Below are positions 7,065 through 16,205 of a stretch of DNA of 61,323 nucleotides, piece by piece; position 1 is the stretch's first letter, and each line of letters opens with the position of its first letter. Under the pieces are notes generated by a model. It ran no database searches and was not told where the DNA came from. It saw nothing but the letters and a program-made list of their open reading frames with translations. The DNA is taken from assembly GCA_002298335.1 (NCBI GenBank), contig DBNK01000005.1, positions 6,159-67,481 of the forward strand, in the 5' to 3' direction. The translations under genes were made by a program, and so were the position numbers. The DNA is from Thalassolituus sp. UBA674 (GTDB taxonomy: Bacteria > Pseudomonadota > Gammaproteobacteria > Pseudomonadales > Oceanobacteraceae).

Positions 7065-7808
7065 TTACTGAATCCGTACAACCTGGCTGCTGACCACCTC
7101 TGCATAGAGGGTTTTGCCGGAGGTCAGGTTGCGGACCCGGATGCGCTCACCGGCATAGCCGTCGGAGAGGGCCACGCCTTCAACCACGATACTGATACCG
7201 GGCTTGTTCAGCAGTACTTTGACTGTCTGGCCCCGTTCGATCAGGTTGACTGGCCGGACCATGTCTTCACTCAACGGTGTACCAGTCCGCAGCGGACGTT
7301 TGGTCTGCATGCCGGCAAGGTCTTCCGGCTCGGTGAAATACCCCTGATTCAGCTCGGAGGTGTCAAGAATGACAGCCTGAAGATGTTCCGGACGCAGCTC
7401 CGTATCGGCGGGCAGGGCTTCCTGCAGGACCACAACCGGGGCGAAGACGTGCAGCTCAAACGCCAGAAACTGTTGCCAGAACGGGTCTGAACAGCTGACT
7501 TCCACCCCGTTACGGCCGGGCTGCAGGTGACGCACAAAGTTCAGCGCCGGTTCTGTGGCGCAGTCGGGCAGACTGAAGCCTCCCGATAACGCCGGAAAGC
7601 TGACCTCGGCATTTTCTGAACCGCCCAGACGCTGCCACTCGGCCAGAATCACCTGCTGCAGCTTCCCGGTGGTGTCTGTGCCCGGTTCCGCGCCGGTCAG
7701 CGGGCTGCAATACAGGCACAGCAGGAGAGACAGGAAATAAACTACCTGTCGGCGGGCGAGAGTCAGGTTCTCTACTATGCTGAGGTGTAAGGTCGAAGAA
7801 AACGTCAT
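7065..7808 (-). CDS. flgA: Flagellar P-ring assembly chaperone FlgA
   Basis: The 247-aa precursor has a signal peptide (RRQ, then VVYFLSLLLCLYC, cleavage near LTGAEPG) and the SAF/FlgA C-terminal domain: 'VVLQEALPADTELRPEHLQA', 'GTPLSEDMVRPVNLIERGQT', 'GISIVVEGVALSDGYAGERI'. FlgA is a periplasmic chaperone for assembly of the FlgI P-ring around the rod. It is divergent from cheV and has its own sigma-54 promoter about 40 bp upstream. FlgI is encoded at 17.8 kb. Confidence 0.93.
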   Translation of the reverse strand: MTFSSTLHLSIVENLTLARRQVVYFLSLLLCLYCSPLTGAEPGTDTTGKLQQVILAEWQRLGGSENAEVSFPALSGGFSLPDCATEPALNFVRHLQPGRNGVEVSCSDPFWQQFLAFELHVFAPVVVLQEALPADTELRPEHLQAVILDTSELNQGYFTEPEDLAGMQTKRPLRTGTPLSEDMVRPVNLIERGQTVKVLLNKPGISIVVEGVALSDGYAGERIRVRNLTSGKTLYAEVVSSQVVRIQ

Positions 7809-7842
7809 GATTCCGGCGTAATTACGTCTTTACGGGTAAGGC

Positions 7843-7858
7843 AGCAAGCACCGTGCCG
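7843..7858 (-). promoter_or_regulatory. Sigma-54 promoter of flgA
   Basis: On the minus strand the sequence CGGCACGGTGCTTGCT fits the RpoN consensus TGGCACG-N4-TTGCT at all but the first base, with GG at 7857-7856 and GC at 7845-7844 (10 bases between them). It lies 35 bp upstream of the flgA start. Confidence 0.85.
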
Positions 7859-7960
7859 GATAGTGAGCAGGTTACTCCGCCGCCCGGTTAAGGCCGGACA
7901 GAGGCAGAGCGCGCGCACTGTATAGGGAGTCCGCGCACGAACAACAGCAGAGAGGAAGTC

Positions 7961-8890
7961 ATGCAGAATGTCCTTGACTCAGTCAATCAACGTACCACGC
8001 TGGTCGGTGAAAACCGTCTGGAGCTGTTACTTTTCCGTGTCCATGGCAGTCAGCTCTACGGCATTAATGTGTTCAAGGTCAGAGAGATTCTGCAATGTCC
8101 GAACCTGACTCACCTGCCAGGCAGTCATCCGGTCGTACGGGGTGTGGCTCACATCCGTTCCGGTACTTTGCCGATCATGGATATCAGTCTCGCTACCGGT
8201 AACCCGCCACTGGAGAATGTGAAGCGTGCGTTTGTGATCATTACCGAGTACAGCGGCAAGACACAGGGTTTCCTGGTCTCCGGTGTTGAGCGCATTGTGA
8301 ACATGAACTGGAAAGACATTCATTCCTCACCGAAAGGCACAGGCCGCGATCATTACCTGACGGCAGTGACTGAGGTCGACGGCAAGCTGGTGGAGATCAT
8401 CGACGTTGAGAAGATTCTCGCGGAAGTTGCCCCGATCAATGAAGAAATCAGTGAAGGTGTGATTAAAGACGAAGTGAAGGCCCAGGCAGCCTCCAAACGG
8501 GTGCTGATTGTGGATGACTCGAAAATTGCACGTAAGCAGATTTCGCGCTGTGTTGAAGCCGTTGGCGTCGAAACTGTACTGATGGAAGACGGCCTGCAGG
8601 CGTGGGAGCATCTGCAGGAGCTGGAGGCCAGCGGCAAACGCGTGCAGGATGAATACATGATGATGATTTCCGACATCGAAATGCCGGAGATGGATGGCTA
8701 TACCCTGGTCACCAGTGTGCGCAGTCAGCCCACCATGCGCGACTTCTTTATTGTGCTGCATTCTTCCTTGAGCGGTGTGTTCAACAAAGCCATGGTGGAG
8801 AAAGTCGGCGCCAACGACTTTATCGCCAAGTTTGATCCGGACATCCTGGCTCAGCAGGTCGCCGATCAGATTGAGAAACGAATGCAGTAA
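7961..8890 (+). CDS. cheV: Chemotaxis coupling/phosphoacceptor protein CheV
   Basis: Residues 15-160 form a CheW-like domain ('LFRVHGSQLYGINVFKVREI', 'LPIMDIS'), and residues 178-309 a response-regulator receiver domain with the acidic pair D185-D186, phosphoacceptor D238 (SDIEMPEMDG), S269 and K290. CheV couples receptors to CheA and takes part in adaptation. The start at 7961 follows a strong AGAGGAAG ribosome site. In relatives cheR follows cheV; here a terminator and the flgB promoter follow directly. Confidence 0.95.
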   Translation: MQNVLDSVNQRTTLVGENRLELLLFRVHGSQLYGINVFKVREILQCPNLTHLPGSHPVVRGVAHIRSGTLPIMDISLATGNPPLENVKRAFVIITEYSGKTQGFLVSGVERIVNMNWKDIHSSPKGTGRDHYLTAVTEVDGKLVEIIDVEKILAEVAPINEEISEGVIKDEVKAQAASKRVLIVDDSKIARKQISRCVEAVGVETVLMEDGLQAWEHLQELEASGKRVQDEYMMMISDIEMPEMDGYTLVTSVRSQPTMRDFFIVLHSSLSGVFNKAMVEKVGANDFIAKFDPDILAQQVADQIEKRMQ

Positions 8891-8914
8891 GATGCAGCCC
8901 CCGCGTTCCTGATG

Positions 8915-8948
8915 AACCGGATGGCGTAAGCCCTCCGGTTTTTTTTTG
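8915..8948 (+). terminator. Rho-independent terminator after cheV
   Basis: Stem AACCGGA (8915-8921) pairs with TCCGGTT (8934-8940) and is followed by a run of T. It closes the cheV transcript 25 bp after the stop. Confidence 0.88.
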
Positions 8949-9074
8949 TTCCTTTAAAAGCAGCGGCAGTTAGCCGTTGTCTGCCCCTGAATAAAGCGGA
9001 AATCTCTTGCCGTTGCCGCCGCGGCAATCCCTCTGAAAATCAGTTAACTAGTTGAAATATATAGATAAATAAAG

Positions 9075-9092
9075 TTGGCCCGGCGATTGCTG
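9075..9092 (+). promoter_or_regulatory. Sigma-54 promoter of flgBCDE
   Basis: TTGGCCCGGCGATTGCTG carries GG at 9077-9078 and GC at 9089-9090 with the required 10-base spacing, close to the RpoN consensus TGGCACG-N4-TTGCT. It lies 47 bp upstream of the flgB start, in a 250-bp gap otherwise holding only the cheV terminator. Confidence 0.87.
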
Positions 9093-9138
9093 AGTTCCCT
9101 GTACGTCACCGCGACACGAATTACACAGGAGCCTGACC

Positions 9139-9540
9139 ATGGGATCTATCAACTTCAGTAATGCACTCGGCATTCACAGCAGCGCGATGCAGCTGCGTGC
9201 GCAGCGGGCAGAAGTGCTGGCCAATAACCTGGCTAACTCAGATACCCCCGGATTCAAAGCCCGTGACTTTGATTTTCAGGCGGCACTGGCCGGTGAGATG
9301 GGCAAACAGGGGCTGGGTCTGACCGGTACCCACGCCGGTCATATGCACGGTACCAGTGGCACCGGGGCTGATGGTGGTCTGCTGTACCGCAACCCGTTGC
9401 AGCCTTCCATCGACGGCAACACCGTTGAATCCCAGATTGAACAGGCTGAATTTGCCCGCAACAGCCTCGACTACAACGCCAGCTTTGAGTTCTTAAGCGG
9501 CAAGTTCAAAGGCCTGCGCGGCGCCATCCGGGGAGAATAA
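9139..9540 (+). CDS. flgB: Flagellar proximal rod protein FlgB
   Basis: The 133-aa protein shows the FlgB signature: 'HSSAMQLRAQRAEVLANNLAN' with 'DTPGFKARDFDF' and a C-terminal helix 'FEFLSGKFKGLRGAIRGE'. FlgB is the most membrane-proximal rod subunit. A clear ribosome site (ACAGGAG) precedes ATG 9139. It opens the flgBCDE operon with a sigma-54 promoter and is 2 bp from flgC. Confidence 0.96.
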   Translation: MGSINFSNALGIHSSAMQLRAQRAEVLANNLANSDTPGFKARDFDFQAALAGEMGKQGLGLTGTHAGHMHGTSGTGADGGLLYRNPLQPSIDGNTVESQIEQAEFARNSLDYNASFEFLSGKFKGLRGAIRGE

Positions 9541-9542
9541 TC

Positions 9543-9992
9543 ATGTCATTAACCAGCGTACTTAATATTGCCGGCACCGGCATGACCGCTCAGTCCCTGC
9601 GCCTGAACACCACCGCCAGTAACATCGCCAACGCCGACAGTGCCTCAAGCTCCGTGGATGAAACCTACCGTGCGCGCAAGCCCTGGTTCGGCGTACTGGA
9701 AAAAGAAATGAATGGCCGCCTGAAAGACAACGATGGCTTTATGGATGCCGAAGAGGGCACTGGTGCCGGTGTGCAGGTGATGGGCATCGTTGAAAAAGAC
9801 GCGCCGCTGCAGGCCCGTTTTCAGCCGGATCACCCGATGGCCAACGAAGACGGCTACGTCTATTACCCGAATGTGAACGTGGTAGAAGAAATGACCGACA
9901 TGATGTCGTCATCACGCAGCTACCAGATGAATGTTGAAGTGCTGAAAACCGCGAAGCAGATGCTGCAGCGGACACTGACACTGGGTCAGTAA
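9543..9992 (+). CDS. flgC: Flagellar proximal rod protein FlgC
   Basis: This 149-aa protein has the rod N-terminal motif 'LRLNTTASNIANADS' and the C-terminal 'YVYYPNVNVVEEMTDMMSSS' with 'YQMNVEVLKTAKQM', as in all FlgC proteins. It assembles on FlgB in the rod. It lies between flgB (2-bp gap) and flgD (10-bp gap) in the sigma-54 operon. Confidence 0.96.
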   Translation: MSLTSVLNIAGTGMTAQSLRLNTTASNIANADSASSSVDETYRARKPWFGVLEKEMNGRLKDNDGFMDAEEGTGAGVQVMGIVEKDAPLQARFQPDHPMANEDGYVYYPNVNVVEEMTDMMSSSRSYQMNVEVLKTAKQMLQRTLTLGQ

Positions 9993-10002
9993 GGAGTATC
10001 GG

Positions 10003-10791
10003 ATGGCAATTAATGATGTCAGCAGCTCAAACGCGGTACTGGATCAGTACCGCTCCAAGGGCTCGACAGAACCGAAAGAGAATGAGCTCGGGCGTAATGC
10101 CTTCCTTGAGCTGATGGTGGCCCAGCTGAATAACCAGAACCCGCTGGAGCCCCAGGACAACCAGGCATTCGTGGCTCAGCTGGCGCAGTTCTCCTCGGTT
10201 GAGGGGCTGGATAACCTGAACAATACCGCTGAACAGATGATGTCGGAGTTCACTTCCAACGCCGCGCTGCAGGCCTCGAGTCTGGTTGGTCAGTCAGTGA
10301 TTGTGGAAGGCAACGACACAGGTCTGCTGACCAACGGTGGTGTGGTCAGTGGTTATACCGATCTCGGTGCCAGCAACTCCGACATGGTGCTGAATATTGA
10401 AAACGCCAACGGTGTACTGCTGGAGCAGATTCCGCTGGGTAACCACGGTGAAGGCGCCATGTCCGTGCGCTGGGATGGCTACAACCTGATGCTCGACGGC
10501 GACATTGTCGAACTCGACCGCAGTGCCCTGAATATTGACCAGTATTACTACGACGAAAACGGCGAAGTGATGCTGGATGACAACGGTGAACCGATTGAAC
10601 GGGCGTACCCGCCGGGTCAGTACGTGTTCCGCCTGAACTCCATGGAAGGAGGCAAGAGCCAGGAAACCGTGATGGAAATGAGCTCCCGCGTTGACAGTGT
10701 GACCATGGGTTCCAATGGCACGGTCACGCTCAACCTGACAGGTGGCCAGCGTGCCGGCCTGGACGAAGTTAAACAGATTCTTGATGCCTGA
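10003..10791 (+). CDS. flgD: Flagellar hook assembly (cap) protein FlgD
   Basis: The 262-aa protein has the FlgD N-terminal pattern 'NAFLELMVAQLNNQNPLEPQ' with 'NQAFVAQLAQFSSVEGL', then a Tudor/FN3-like beta region (about 90-230). FlgD caps the growing hook and is discarded on completion. An acidic insertion around residues 170-205 ('DENGEVMLDDNGEPIERAYP') is slightly longer than usual. Ribosome site AAGGAG lies before ATG 10003; flgE follows after 14 bp. Confidence 0.95.
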   Translation: MAINDVSSSNAVLDQYRSKGSTEPKENELGRNAFLELMVAQLNNQNPLEPQDNQAFVAQLAQFSSVEGLDNLNNTAEQMMSEFTSNAALQASSLVGQSVIVEGNDTGLLTNGGVVSGYTDLGASNSDMVLNIENANGVLLEQIPLGNHGEGAMSVRWDGYNLMLDGDIVELDRSALNIDQYYYDENGEVMLDDNGEPIERAYPPGQYVFRLNSMEGGKSQETVMEMSSRVDSVTMGSNGTVTLNLTGGQRAGLDEVKQILDA

Positions 10792-10805
10792 GCAGAGGTG
10801 AAGCT

Positions 10806-13800
10806 ATGAGTTTTAATATTGGTTTAAGTGGTATCCGTGCAGCTTCCACCGATCTGGAGGTCACCGGCAACAACGTGGCTAACGCCAGCACCACAGGTTT
10901 CAAACAGTCCCGCGCCGAATTCGCGGATCTCTATACCCGTCAGCTGCTGGGCACCGGTGGCCGGGCGGTGGGCTCCGGTGTGCTGGTGGACAACATCCAT
11001 CAGCAATTCAACCAGGGCACCATCAGTGGCACCGATAACGCGCTGGATATGGCGATTGATGGCAACGGTTTCTTTGTGCTCTCCGATCAGGGCGCGACCA
11101 CCTATACCCGTGCCGGTCTGTTCTCACTCGACCGCGACGGTTTTGTTGTGACCAACAACGGCTCCCGCCTGCAGGGCTTTTCAGCCAACGAAAGCGGTGT
11201 GGTTGATGGTGTGATGAACGACATCCAGATTCAGGTAACCAGCCAGCCGCCACGGCTGACCACTCTGGCATCGGCCATTCTCAACCTCAATGCCGGTGCT
11301 CAGGTTCTGCAGGAAGAAGGTCTGACCATTGAATCCAATGGTCTGGCTATCGGTGCAGCGGACGCCGGTATTCCGGAATCCACCACCACCATCCTCAGCC
11401 CTGCAGGCCAGCCACGCACGGCCGGCAGCCCGGCCTCCCTGACCTTTGCCGGTGGTGCCGGTAACACCGTTGCCGATGTGGGTACCGCCGGTACCGCCGG
11501 TGGTGAAGTGATCGATGTGGATCTGAACGATGGTAACGGACCTCAGACCATCACCCTGACCGCCATTGCCGCGGGTTCCACCGAAGCGGAAGTGCTGGCC
11601 TCGGTTCAGTCAGATATTGATCAGACCCTAGGTTCTCAGCAGTTGCGTGCCAGCGTCAGTGGCAGTGGCCAGCTGATTGTGGAACGTGCCGGTTACAGCG
11701 CGACGGATGGCTCCAGCTTTACCGTCTCTAACACCGCGAACTGGGATGCCCTGTTCGGTGCGGCGGGTTCTGTCTCTGCCGGTACGGAAGGTAACCTGCT
11801 GTTTGTGGGTTCCAACGCCCTCACTGCGGATTTCCGCTCTATTCCGGGTACCCAGACTGTCAACCGCACACTGTCCGCTCCCAGTCTGAACATCGTTCAG
11901 AGTGATCCGGGCCAGTTTGCCGTACTGACAGCCAACAGCGCCTACAGCAACCTGGATCTGAGTATCGGCAGCGGCAACGTACTGGCCTTTACCCTGGCAA
12001 ACGAGGCGGGTGATACCTACTCAATCCAGCTGGATGAAGCCAGCTGGATCAGTGCACTGCCGGGTAACTTTGCCAGTGTTTCGGTCAACGAAATCGTCAC
12101 AGAAATCAATGCCTGGGTGACCAACGCCGCAGGTGCCGGTAACGAGCAGGTTCTGGCGGTCAACAACTCAGGCAATATCGAATTCCAGTCGCAGGCACCG
12201 GCCGTACAGGGCGATTACGTGCAGATTGGCGACGATAACGGCAACTCAGTGAACTATGACCTGACCGATCTCGGCTTCCAGAGCGATAACCACTTTGACG
12301 GTGGTGTTGAACCGATTCAGGCCAATAACGAATTCAACCTTGAGGTAACCAGTACCACAGGTAATGGCGGCGGCCCGTTCACCATCACCATTCCACCGGC
12401 GAGCTACGCCAACCTGGATGAGCTGGCTCAGGCGATTCAGACCGAGATCAACAACTACGTGGGTGCCAGTGGTATCGCCGATAAGGTGTCCGTTGAAGCC
12501 GTGGGTGGGCAGCTGGTGTTTACCAACACTGAAGTGGGCTCCGGTGAAGGTCTGGATTTCACCGCCACCGCTGCAGAGCCTCAGGCACTGGCCGCACTGG
12601 GATTTGACAGCATGTTCGTGGTGACAGGTGAAGATACCGTCGACCGCTCCAACAGCTTCCGGATTAACCTGGTTGTGCCTGCACCAGACGCCGAAGGCCG
12701 CAGTGGCTCGGTTCTGATCAGCCTGAACGAAGAATACCGCTCTGTGCAGCAGCTGGCGGCCAGCATTAACCGTCAGCTGAACAGCCAGGATGCAGACAGC
12801 TACATCGGTGTGCGGGCGCTCGCGGTTGAAATCGAGCCCCGCGTATCGCCACCTCAGTACGAGCTGGAGTTCCGGGCGGTGGAAGAAGGGGAAGCCTCGG
12901 TTATTTCCGTAACCAGTATCTCAGCCGAAGGCCCGGATGTGACTCAGGCGGATATGTACGCGATTCTGCAGGCCGATCCGTACGACGGCAGCCTGCTGGA
13001 AACCGGTATTGAGGGCGTGACCAACGAATACCCGGAAACCACAGTGACGCTGGTCGACCCGGACGGTAATGAAACCGAGATTGTTATTCCGGAGAACTCC
13101 GAAGCCAACGAGATCGTCGCTCTGTTCAACCAGCAGCCGGGTGTGACGGCCTCGTCTGAGACTCAGGTAACCCTGCCGCTGTCGGGCTATAACAGCCCCG
13201 GCGATGACATGTTCATCACCCTCAATGGTCAGCGTCTGGAATCCACCAGTCTGGAAGATATGGCGGATGAAATTAACAGCTACCGCGGTACCACCCTGCC
13301 GGGCTTCCTGGCCGAAGTGAATGAAACCGGTGACCTGGTCATCACCAACCAGATCGGTCGTGATGTGGTGATTGCCATTGAAAGCTCCGAGACCAGCGAC
13401 TCACTGGTGGTACAGGGTAAAGAGGGCACAGGTCCTGTGGTGCTCGGGGGCAGTTCCACAGCGGATACGGCCGCCGCAGTGGGGGGCACGGTGAACTTCA
13501 TCCTCAATGAAGGTTACATCATGCAGGACCCGAGTCCGGTGGTCTCCGGTATCTTCGGGACGCTGGATGAGAGTGAGTATGAGACCTACATCCTCAACTC
13601 CTTTGATCCGGATGATCAGGACACCTATAACCACGCAACGTCTACCACCATTTACGACAGTCTGGGTAACAGTCACATCATGACCCAGTACTTCGTAAAA
13701 GAACCGCTGGACCAGACCCGTCCGGACGGTGAGAGCATCTGGGCCATGTACGTTCAGGTGGATGGGGAAGACGTGGGCGACCCGGACCCGTCACTGCCGT

Positions 13801-14435
13801 TCCCGCAGAACCTGGAACCGACGCAGGCGCGCTTTGAACTCTTCTTTAACCAGGACGGCACACTGGATGAAGAGGGCACAGGTAATATCTTCATCACCAA
13901 CTGGGACCCGCTGGATGCCGAAGGTGAACGTAACGGCGCGACAGGCTCAGTTAACGTGCTCGAAGGTGGTCTGCCACTGACCGAACCGGCCAGCAGCTCC
14001 AACTTCCGCATTGATATGTCCGGCACCACGCAGTTCGGCAGCGTGTTCTCGGTGAACGAAGTGAATCAGAACGGTTATGGCGCAGGCCGACTGACCGGTC
14101 TGGAGGTCGATGGTGACGGTGTGATCTTCGCCCGTTTCACCAACGGTCAGGCCCAGACCCTGGGTCAGGTCGCGCTGGCTTACTTCCGCGATCCGGAAGG
14201 CCTGAGCCCGGTAGGTGATACCGCCTGGGCCGAGTCGTTTGAATCCGGTGTGCCGACCATCGGTGCGCCGGGCACCGGCAGTTTTGGTGGCATACGGGCT
14301 TCAGCGCTGGAGGATTCCAACGTTGACCTGTCGGAAGAGCTGGTGGGCCTGATCATTGCCCAGCGGAACTTCCAGGCCAGTGCCAAGACCATTGAAACCA
14401 CGGATCAGGTGACCCAGACCATCCTCAACCTGTAA
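10806..14435 (+). CDS. flgE: Flagellar hook protein FlgE, very long form
   Basis: N-terminal motif 'SGIRAASTDLEVTGNNVAN' with 'ASTTGFKQS' and C-terminal 'LIIAQRNFQASAKTIETTDQ' are those of FlgE, the subunit of the hook. At 1209 aa it is about two to three times the usual 400-500 aa. The extra length lies in the surface-exposed middle (about residues 200-900), where several stretches resemble flagellin-IN-like repeats: a beta part ending in 'F.L.', then 'LdeLaqaI..EIN', a 'sv.A' strand and 'G.LvftN'. I see about five such units. The reading frame is intact over 3.6 kb, and base use does not differ from neighbours. A long hairpin follows the gene. Confidence 0.95.
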   Translation: MSFNIGLSGIRAASTDLEVTGNNVANASTTGFKQSRAEFADLYTRQLLGTGGRAVGSGVLVDNIHQQFNQGTISGTDNALDMAIDGNGFFVLSDQGATTYTRAGLFSLDRDGFVVTNNGSRLQGFSANESGVVDGVMNDIQIQVTSQPPRLTTLASAILNLNAGAQVLQEEGLTIESNGLAIGAADAGIPESTTTILSPAGQPRTAGSPASLTFAGGAGNTVADVGTAGTAGGEVIDVDLNDGNGPQTITLTAIAAGSTEAEVLASVQSDIDQTLGSQQLRASVSGSGQLIVERAGYSATDGSSFTVSNTANWDALFGAAGSVSAGTEGNLLFVGSNALTADFRSIPGTQTVNRTLSAPSLNIVQSDPGQFAVLTANSAYSNLDLSIGSGNVLAFTLANEAGDTYSIQLDEASWISALPGNFASVSVNEIVTEINAWVTNAAGAGNEQVLAVNNSGNIEFQSQAPAVQGDYVQIGDDNGNSVNYDLTDLGFQSDNHFDGGVEPIQANNEFNLEVTSTTGNGGGPFTITIPPASYANLDELAQAIQTEINNYVGASGIADKVSVEAVGGQLVFTNTEVGSGEGLDFTATAAEPQALAALGFDSMFVVTGEDTVDRSNSFRINLVVPAPDAEGRSGSVLISLNEEYRSVQQLAASINRQLNSQDADSYIGVRALAVEIEPRVSPPQYELEFRAVEEGEASVISVTSISAEGPDVTQADMYAILQADPYDGSLLETGIEGVTNEYPETTVTLVDPDGNETEIVIPENSEANEIVALFNQQPGVTASSETQVTLPLSGYNSPGDDMFITLNGQRLESTSLEDMADEINSYRGTTLPGFLAEVNETGDLVITNQIGRDVVIAIESSETSDSLVVQGKEGTGPVVLGGSSTADTAAAVGGTVNFILNEGYIMQDPSPVVSGIFGTLDESEYETYILNSFDPDDQDTYNHATSTTIYDSLGNSHIMTQYFVKEPLDQTRPDGESIWAMYVQVDGEDVGDPDPSLPFPQNLEPTQARFELFFNQDGTLDEEGTGNIFITNWDPLDAEGERNGATGSVNVLEGGLPLTEPASSSNFRIDMSGTTQFGSVFSVNEVNQNGYGAGRLTGLEVDGDGVIFARFTNGQAQTLGQVALAYFRDPEGLSPVGDTAWAESFESGVPTIGAPGTGSFGGIRASALEDSNVDLSEELVGLIIAQRNFQASAKTIETTDQVTQTILNL

Positions 14436-14495
14436 CACACCTCCTGACTGACCCCCGGCAATGCCGGAGGCGGACTCCTGCCACCTTTCATCAAT

Positions 14496-14523
14496 ACCCG
14501 ACGGCAAGGCCTTGCCGCCGGGT
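14496..14523. other. Strong hairpin after flgE
   Basis: ACCCG-A-CGGCAAGG pairs with CCTTGCCG-C-CGGGT, giving a 14-position stem with one mismatched pair. No T-run follows, so it may be an mRNA-stabilising or attenuating structure rather than a classical terminator. Confidence 0.65.
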
Positions 14524-14590
14524 GCTGATGATTCCTCAATTCTGTCTGTGATTTAGATCTAACTGTCTGAAATATAATGTCTTTTTAAAG

Positions 14591-14608
14591 TTGGCACGTC
14601 GTTCGCTG
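14591..14608 (+). promoter_or_regulatory. Sigma-54 promoter of flgFGH
   Basis: TTGGCACGTCGTTCGCTG carries GG at 14593-14594 and GC at 14605-14606 with 10 bases between, and the TGGCACG half is perfect consensus. It lies 41 bp upstream of flgF, showing that flgFGH is a separate RpoN transcript from flgBCDE. Confidence 0.86.
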
Positions 14609-14648
14609 TAGTCAGGGTAAGTTCCAGAATTTATCCGATGAGGCAGTT

Positions 14649-15395
14649 ATGGACCGCGCACTTTATATCGCCATGTCCGGCGCCAAACAGAACACCTGGG
14701 GGCAGGCTGCACATGCCAACAACCTGGCCAACGCCAGCACCACAGGTTTCCGCTCCGACTACACCCAGAGCCGGGCTCAGGGTGTGTTCGGCGAGCATTT
14801 TCCTACCCGTGCTTACGCCATGACCGAACGTCCGGCGAGCGACCTGCGCGGTGGCCCAATGATTGAAACCGGCCGCAATATGGACCTCGCCATTGAAGGT
14901 GAAGGCTGGTTTGCGGTGGTCGGACCGGACGGGCAGGAAGCTTACACCCGTGTAGGTGATCTCAGCGTCGACCCGCTCGGCCGTCTGATCAATGGTCATG
15001 GCCAGCAGCTCATTGGTGCCGGTGGCCCGGTGGTGCTGCCGGAATTCGAAAAAATTGATATCAGCAGAGCCGGTATTGTGACCATCCAGCCAATGGGCGA
15101 TGTACCGGCAGCCGTGGCTGAGCCGGTGCAGCTGAAGCTGGTGAACCCGGACCCGGATCTGCTGGAAAAGAGCGAAGACGGCCTGTTCCGTTTCCGTGAA
15201 GAGGGTACGCCACCGGCACAGCCTGACCTGAACATTACCGTCGCCGGTGGTTTTCTCGAAGGCAGTAACGTCAATGCAGTGACTGAGATGACCAGCCTGA
15301 TTCAGCTTAACCGCCAGTATGAAATGCAGGTGAAGCTGATGAAGCGGGCTGACGAACTGGCTGCGGCCACCACTCAGATCATTTCCAATCAATAA
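14649..15395 (+). CDS. flgF: Flagellar proximal rod protein FlgF
   Basis: The 248-aa protein has 'MDRALYIAMSGAKQNTWGQA' and 'NNLANASTTGFRSD' at the N-terminus, the D1 motif 'NMDLAIEGEGWFAVVGPDGQ' with 'YTRVGDLSVDPLGRL', and the C-terminal 'EMTSLIQLNRQYEMQVKLMK'. These are FlgF hallmarks. It follows its own sigma-54 promoter and is 12 bp from flgG. Confidence 0.96.
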   Translation: MDRALYIAMSGAKQNTWGQAAHANNLANASTTGFRSDYTQSRAQGVFGEHFPTRAYAMTERPASDLRGGPMIETGRNMDLAIEGEGWFAVVGPDGQEAYTRVGDLSVDPLGRLINGHGQQLIGAGGPVVLPEFEKIDISRAGIVTIQPMGDVPAAVAEPVQLKLVNPDPDLLEKSEDGLFRFREEGTPPAQPDLNITVAGGFLEGSNVNAVTEMTSLIQLNRQYEMQVKLMKRADELAAATTQIISNQ

Positions 15396-15407
15396 GGAGT
15401 CCGGATC

Positions 15408-16193
15408 ATGATGAATGCACTCTGGGTCAGCAAGACCGGGCTCGAAGCTCAGGATCTGGCACTGACCACCGTTTCCAACAACCTGGCCAACGTCTCAACC
15501 ACCGGCTTCAAAAAAGACCGTCCGGTGTTCGAGGACCTGATTTACCAGATTCAGCGTCAGCCTGGTGCCAACAGCTCCGCCGACAGCCGTCTGCCGTCCG
15601 GTCTGCAGTTGGGTACGGGTGTACGCACTGCCGGTACGCAGAAAATCTTCACCGAAGGTTCTCTGGAAATTACCGATAACCCGCTGGATCTGGCCATCAA
15701 TGGCCGCGGTTTTTTCCAGATCCTGATGCCGGACGGCACGATCGGTTATACCCGTGACGGTACCTTCCACATCAATAACGAAGGGGTGGTGGTGAACGCC
15801 AACGGTTATCCGCTGGAGCCGGAAATCGCCATTCCGGATCAGACCAGCGAACTCAACATCAGCCAGGACGGTATTGTTCAGGCGGTGATGTTCGGTGATC
15901 CGGCACCGCAGGAGCTGGGGCAGATTGATATCGTCGACTTCATCAACCCGGCGGGTCTGCAGTCTGCCGGTGGCAACATCTTCATGGAAACCGCCGCCAG
16001 TGGTGCACCGCAGGCGGGTGTCCCCAGTGAAGATGGCTTTGGCGCCATGATTCAGGGGGCTCTTGAGAACTCCAATGTTGAAGTGGTGGAAGAGCTGGTG
16101 AAAATGATCACCGTCCAGCGCTCTTATGAAATGAACTCCAAAGTCGTTTCGGCAGCCGACCAGATGCTGCAGTTCCTGACTCAGAACGTATAA
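15408..16193 (+). CDS. flgG: Flagellar distal rod protein FlgG
   Basis: This 261-aa protein begins 'ALWVSKTGLEAQDLALTTVS' with 'NNLANVSTTGFKKDRPVFED' and ends with 'ELVKMITVQRSYEMNSKVVS', matching FlgG in sequence and length (260 aa). FlgG forms the distal rod through the P and L rings. It lies between flgF and flgH with 12-bp gaps. Confidence 0.97.
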   Translation: MMNALWVSKTGLEAQDLALTTVSNNLANVSTTGFKKDRPVFEDLIYQIQRQPGANSSADSRLPSGLQLGTGVRTAGTQKIFTEGSLEITDNPLDLAINGRGFFQILMPDGTIGYTRDGTFHINNEGVVVNANGYPLEPEIAIPDQTSELNISQDGIVQAVMFGDPAPQELGQIDIVDFINPAGLQSAGGNIFMETAASGAPQAGVPSEDGFGAMIQGALENSNVEVVEELVKMITVQRSYEMNSKVVSAADQMLQFLTQNV

Positions 16194-16205
16194 CGGAGGC
16201 TTGAT

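Noticed and set aside
7901..7918. Possible sigma-54 promoter of cheV (GG at 7903-7904, GC at 7915-7916)
   Set aside because: Spacing is right, but the sequence between is only GC-repeats and the -12 part (GCGCA) fits poorly, so it is not listed as a promoter.
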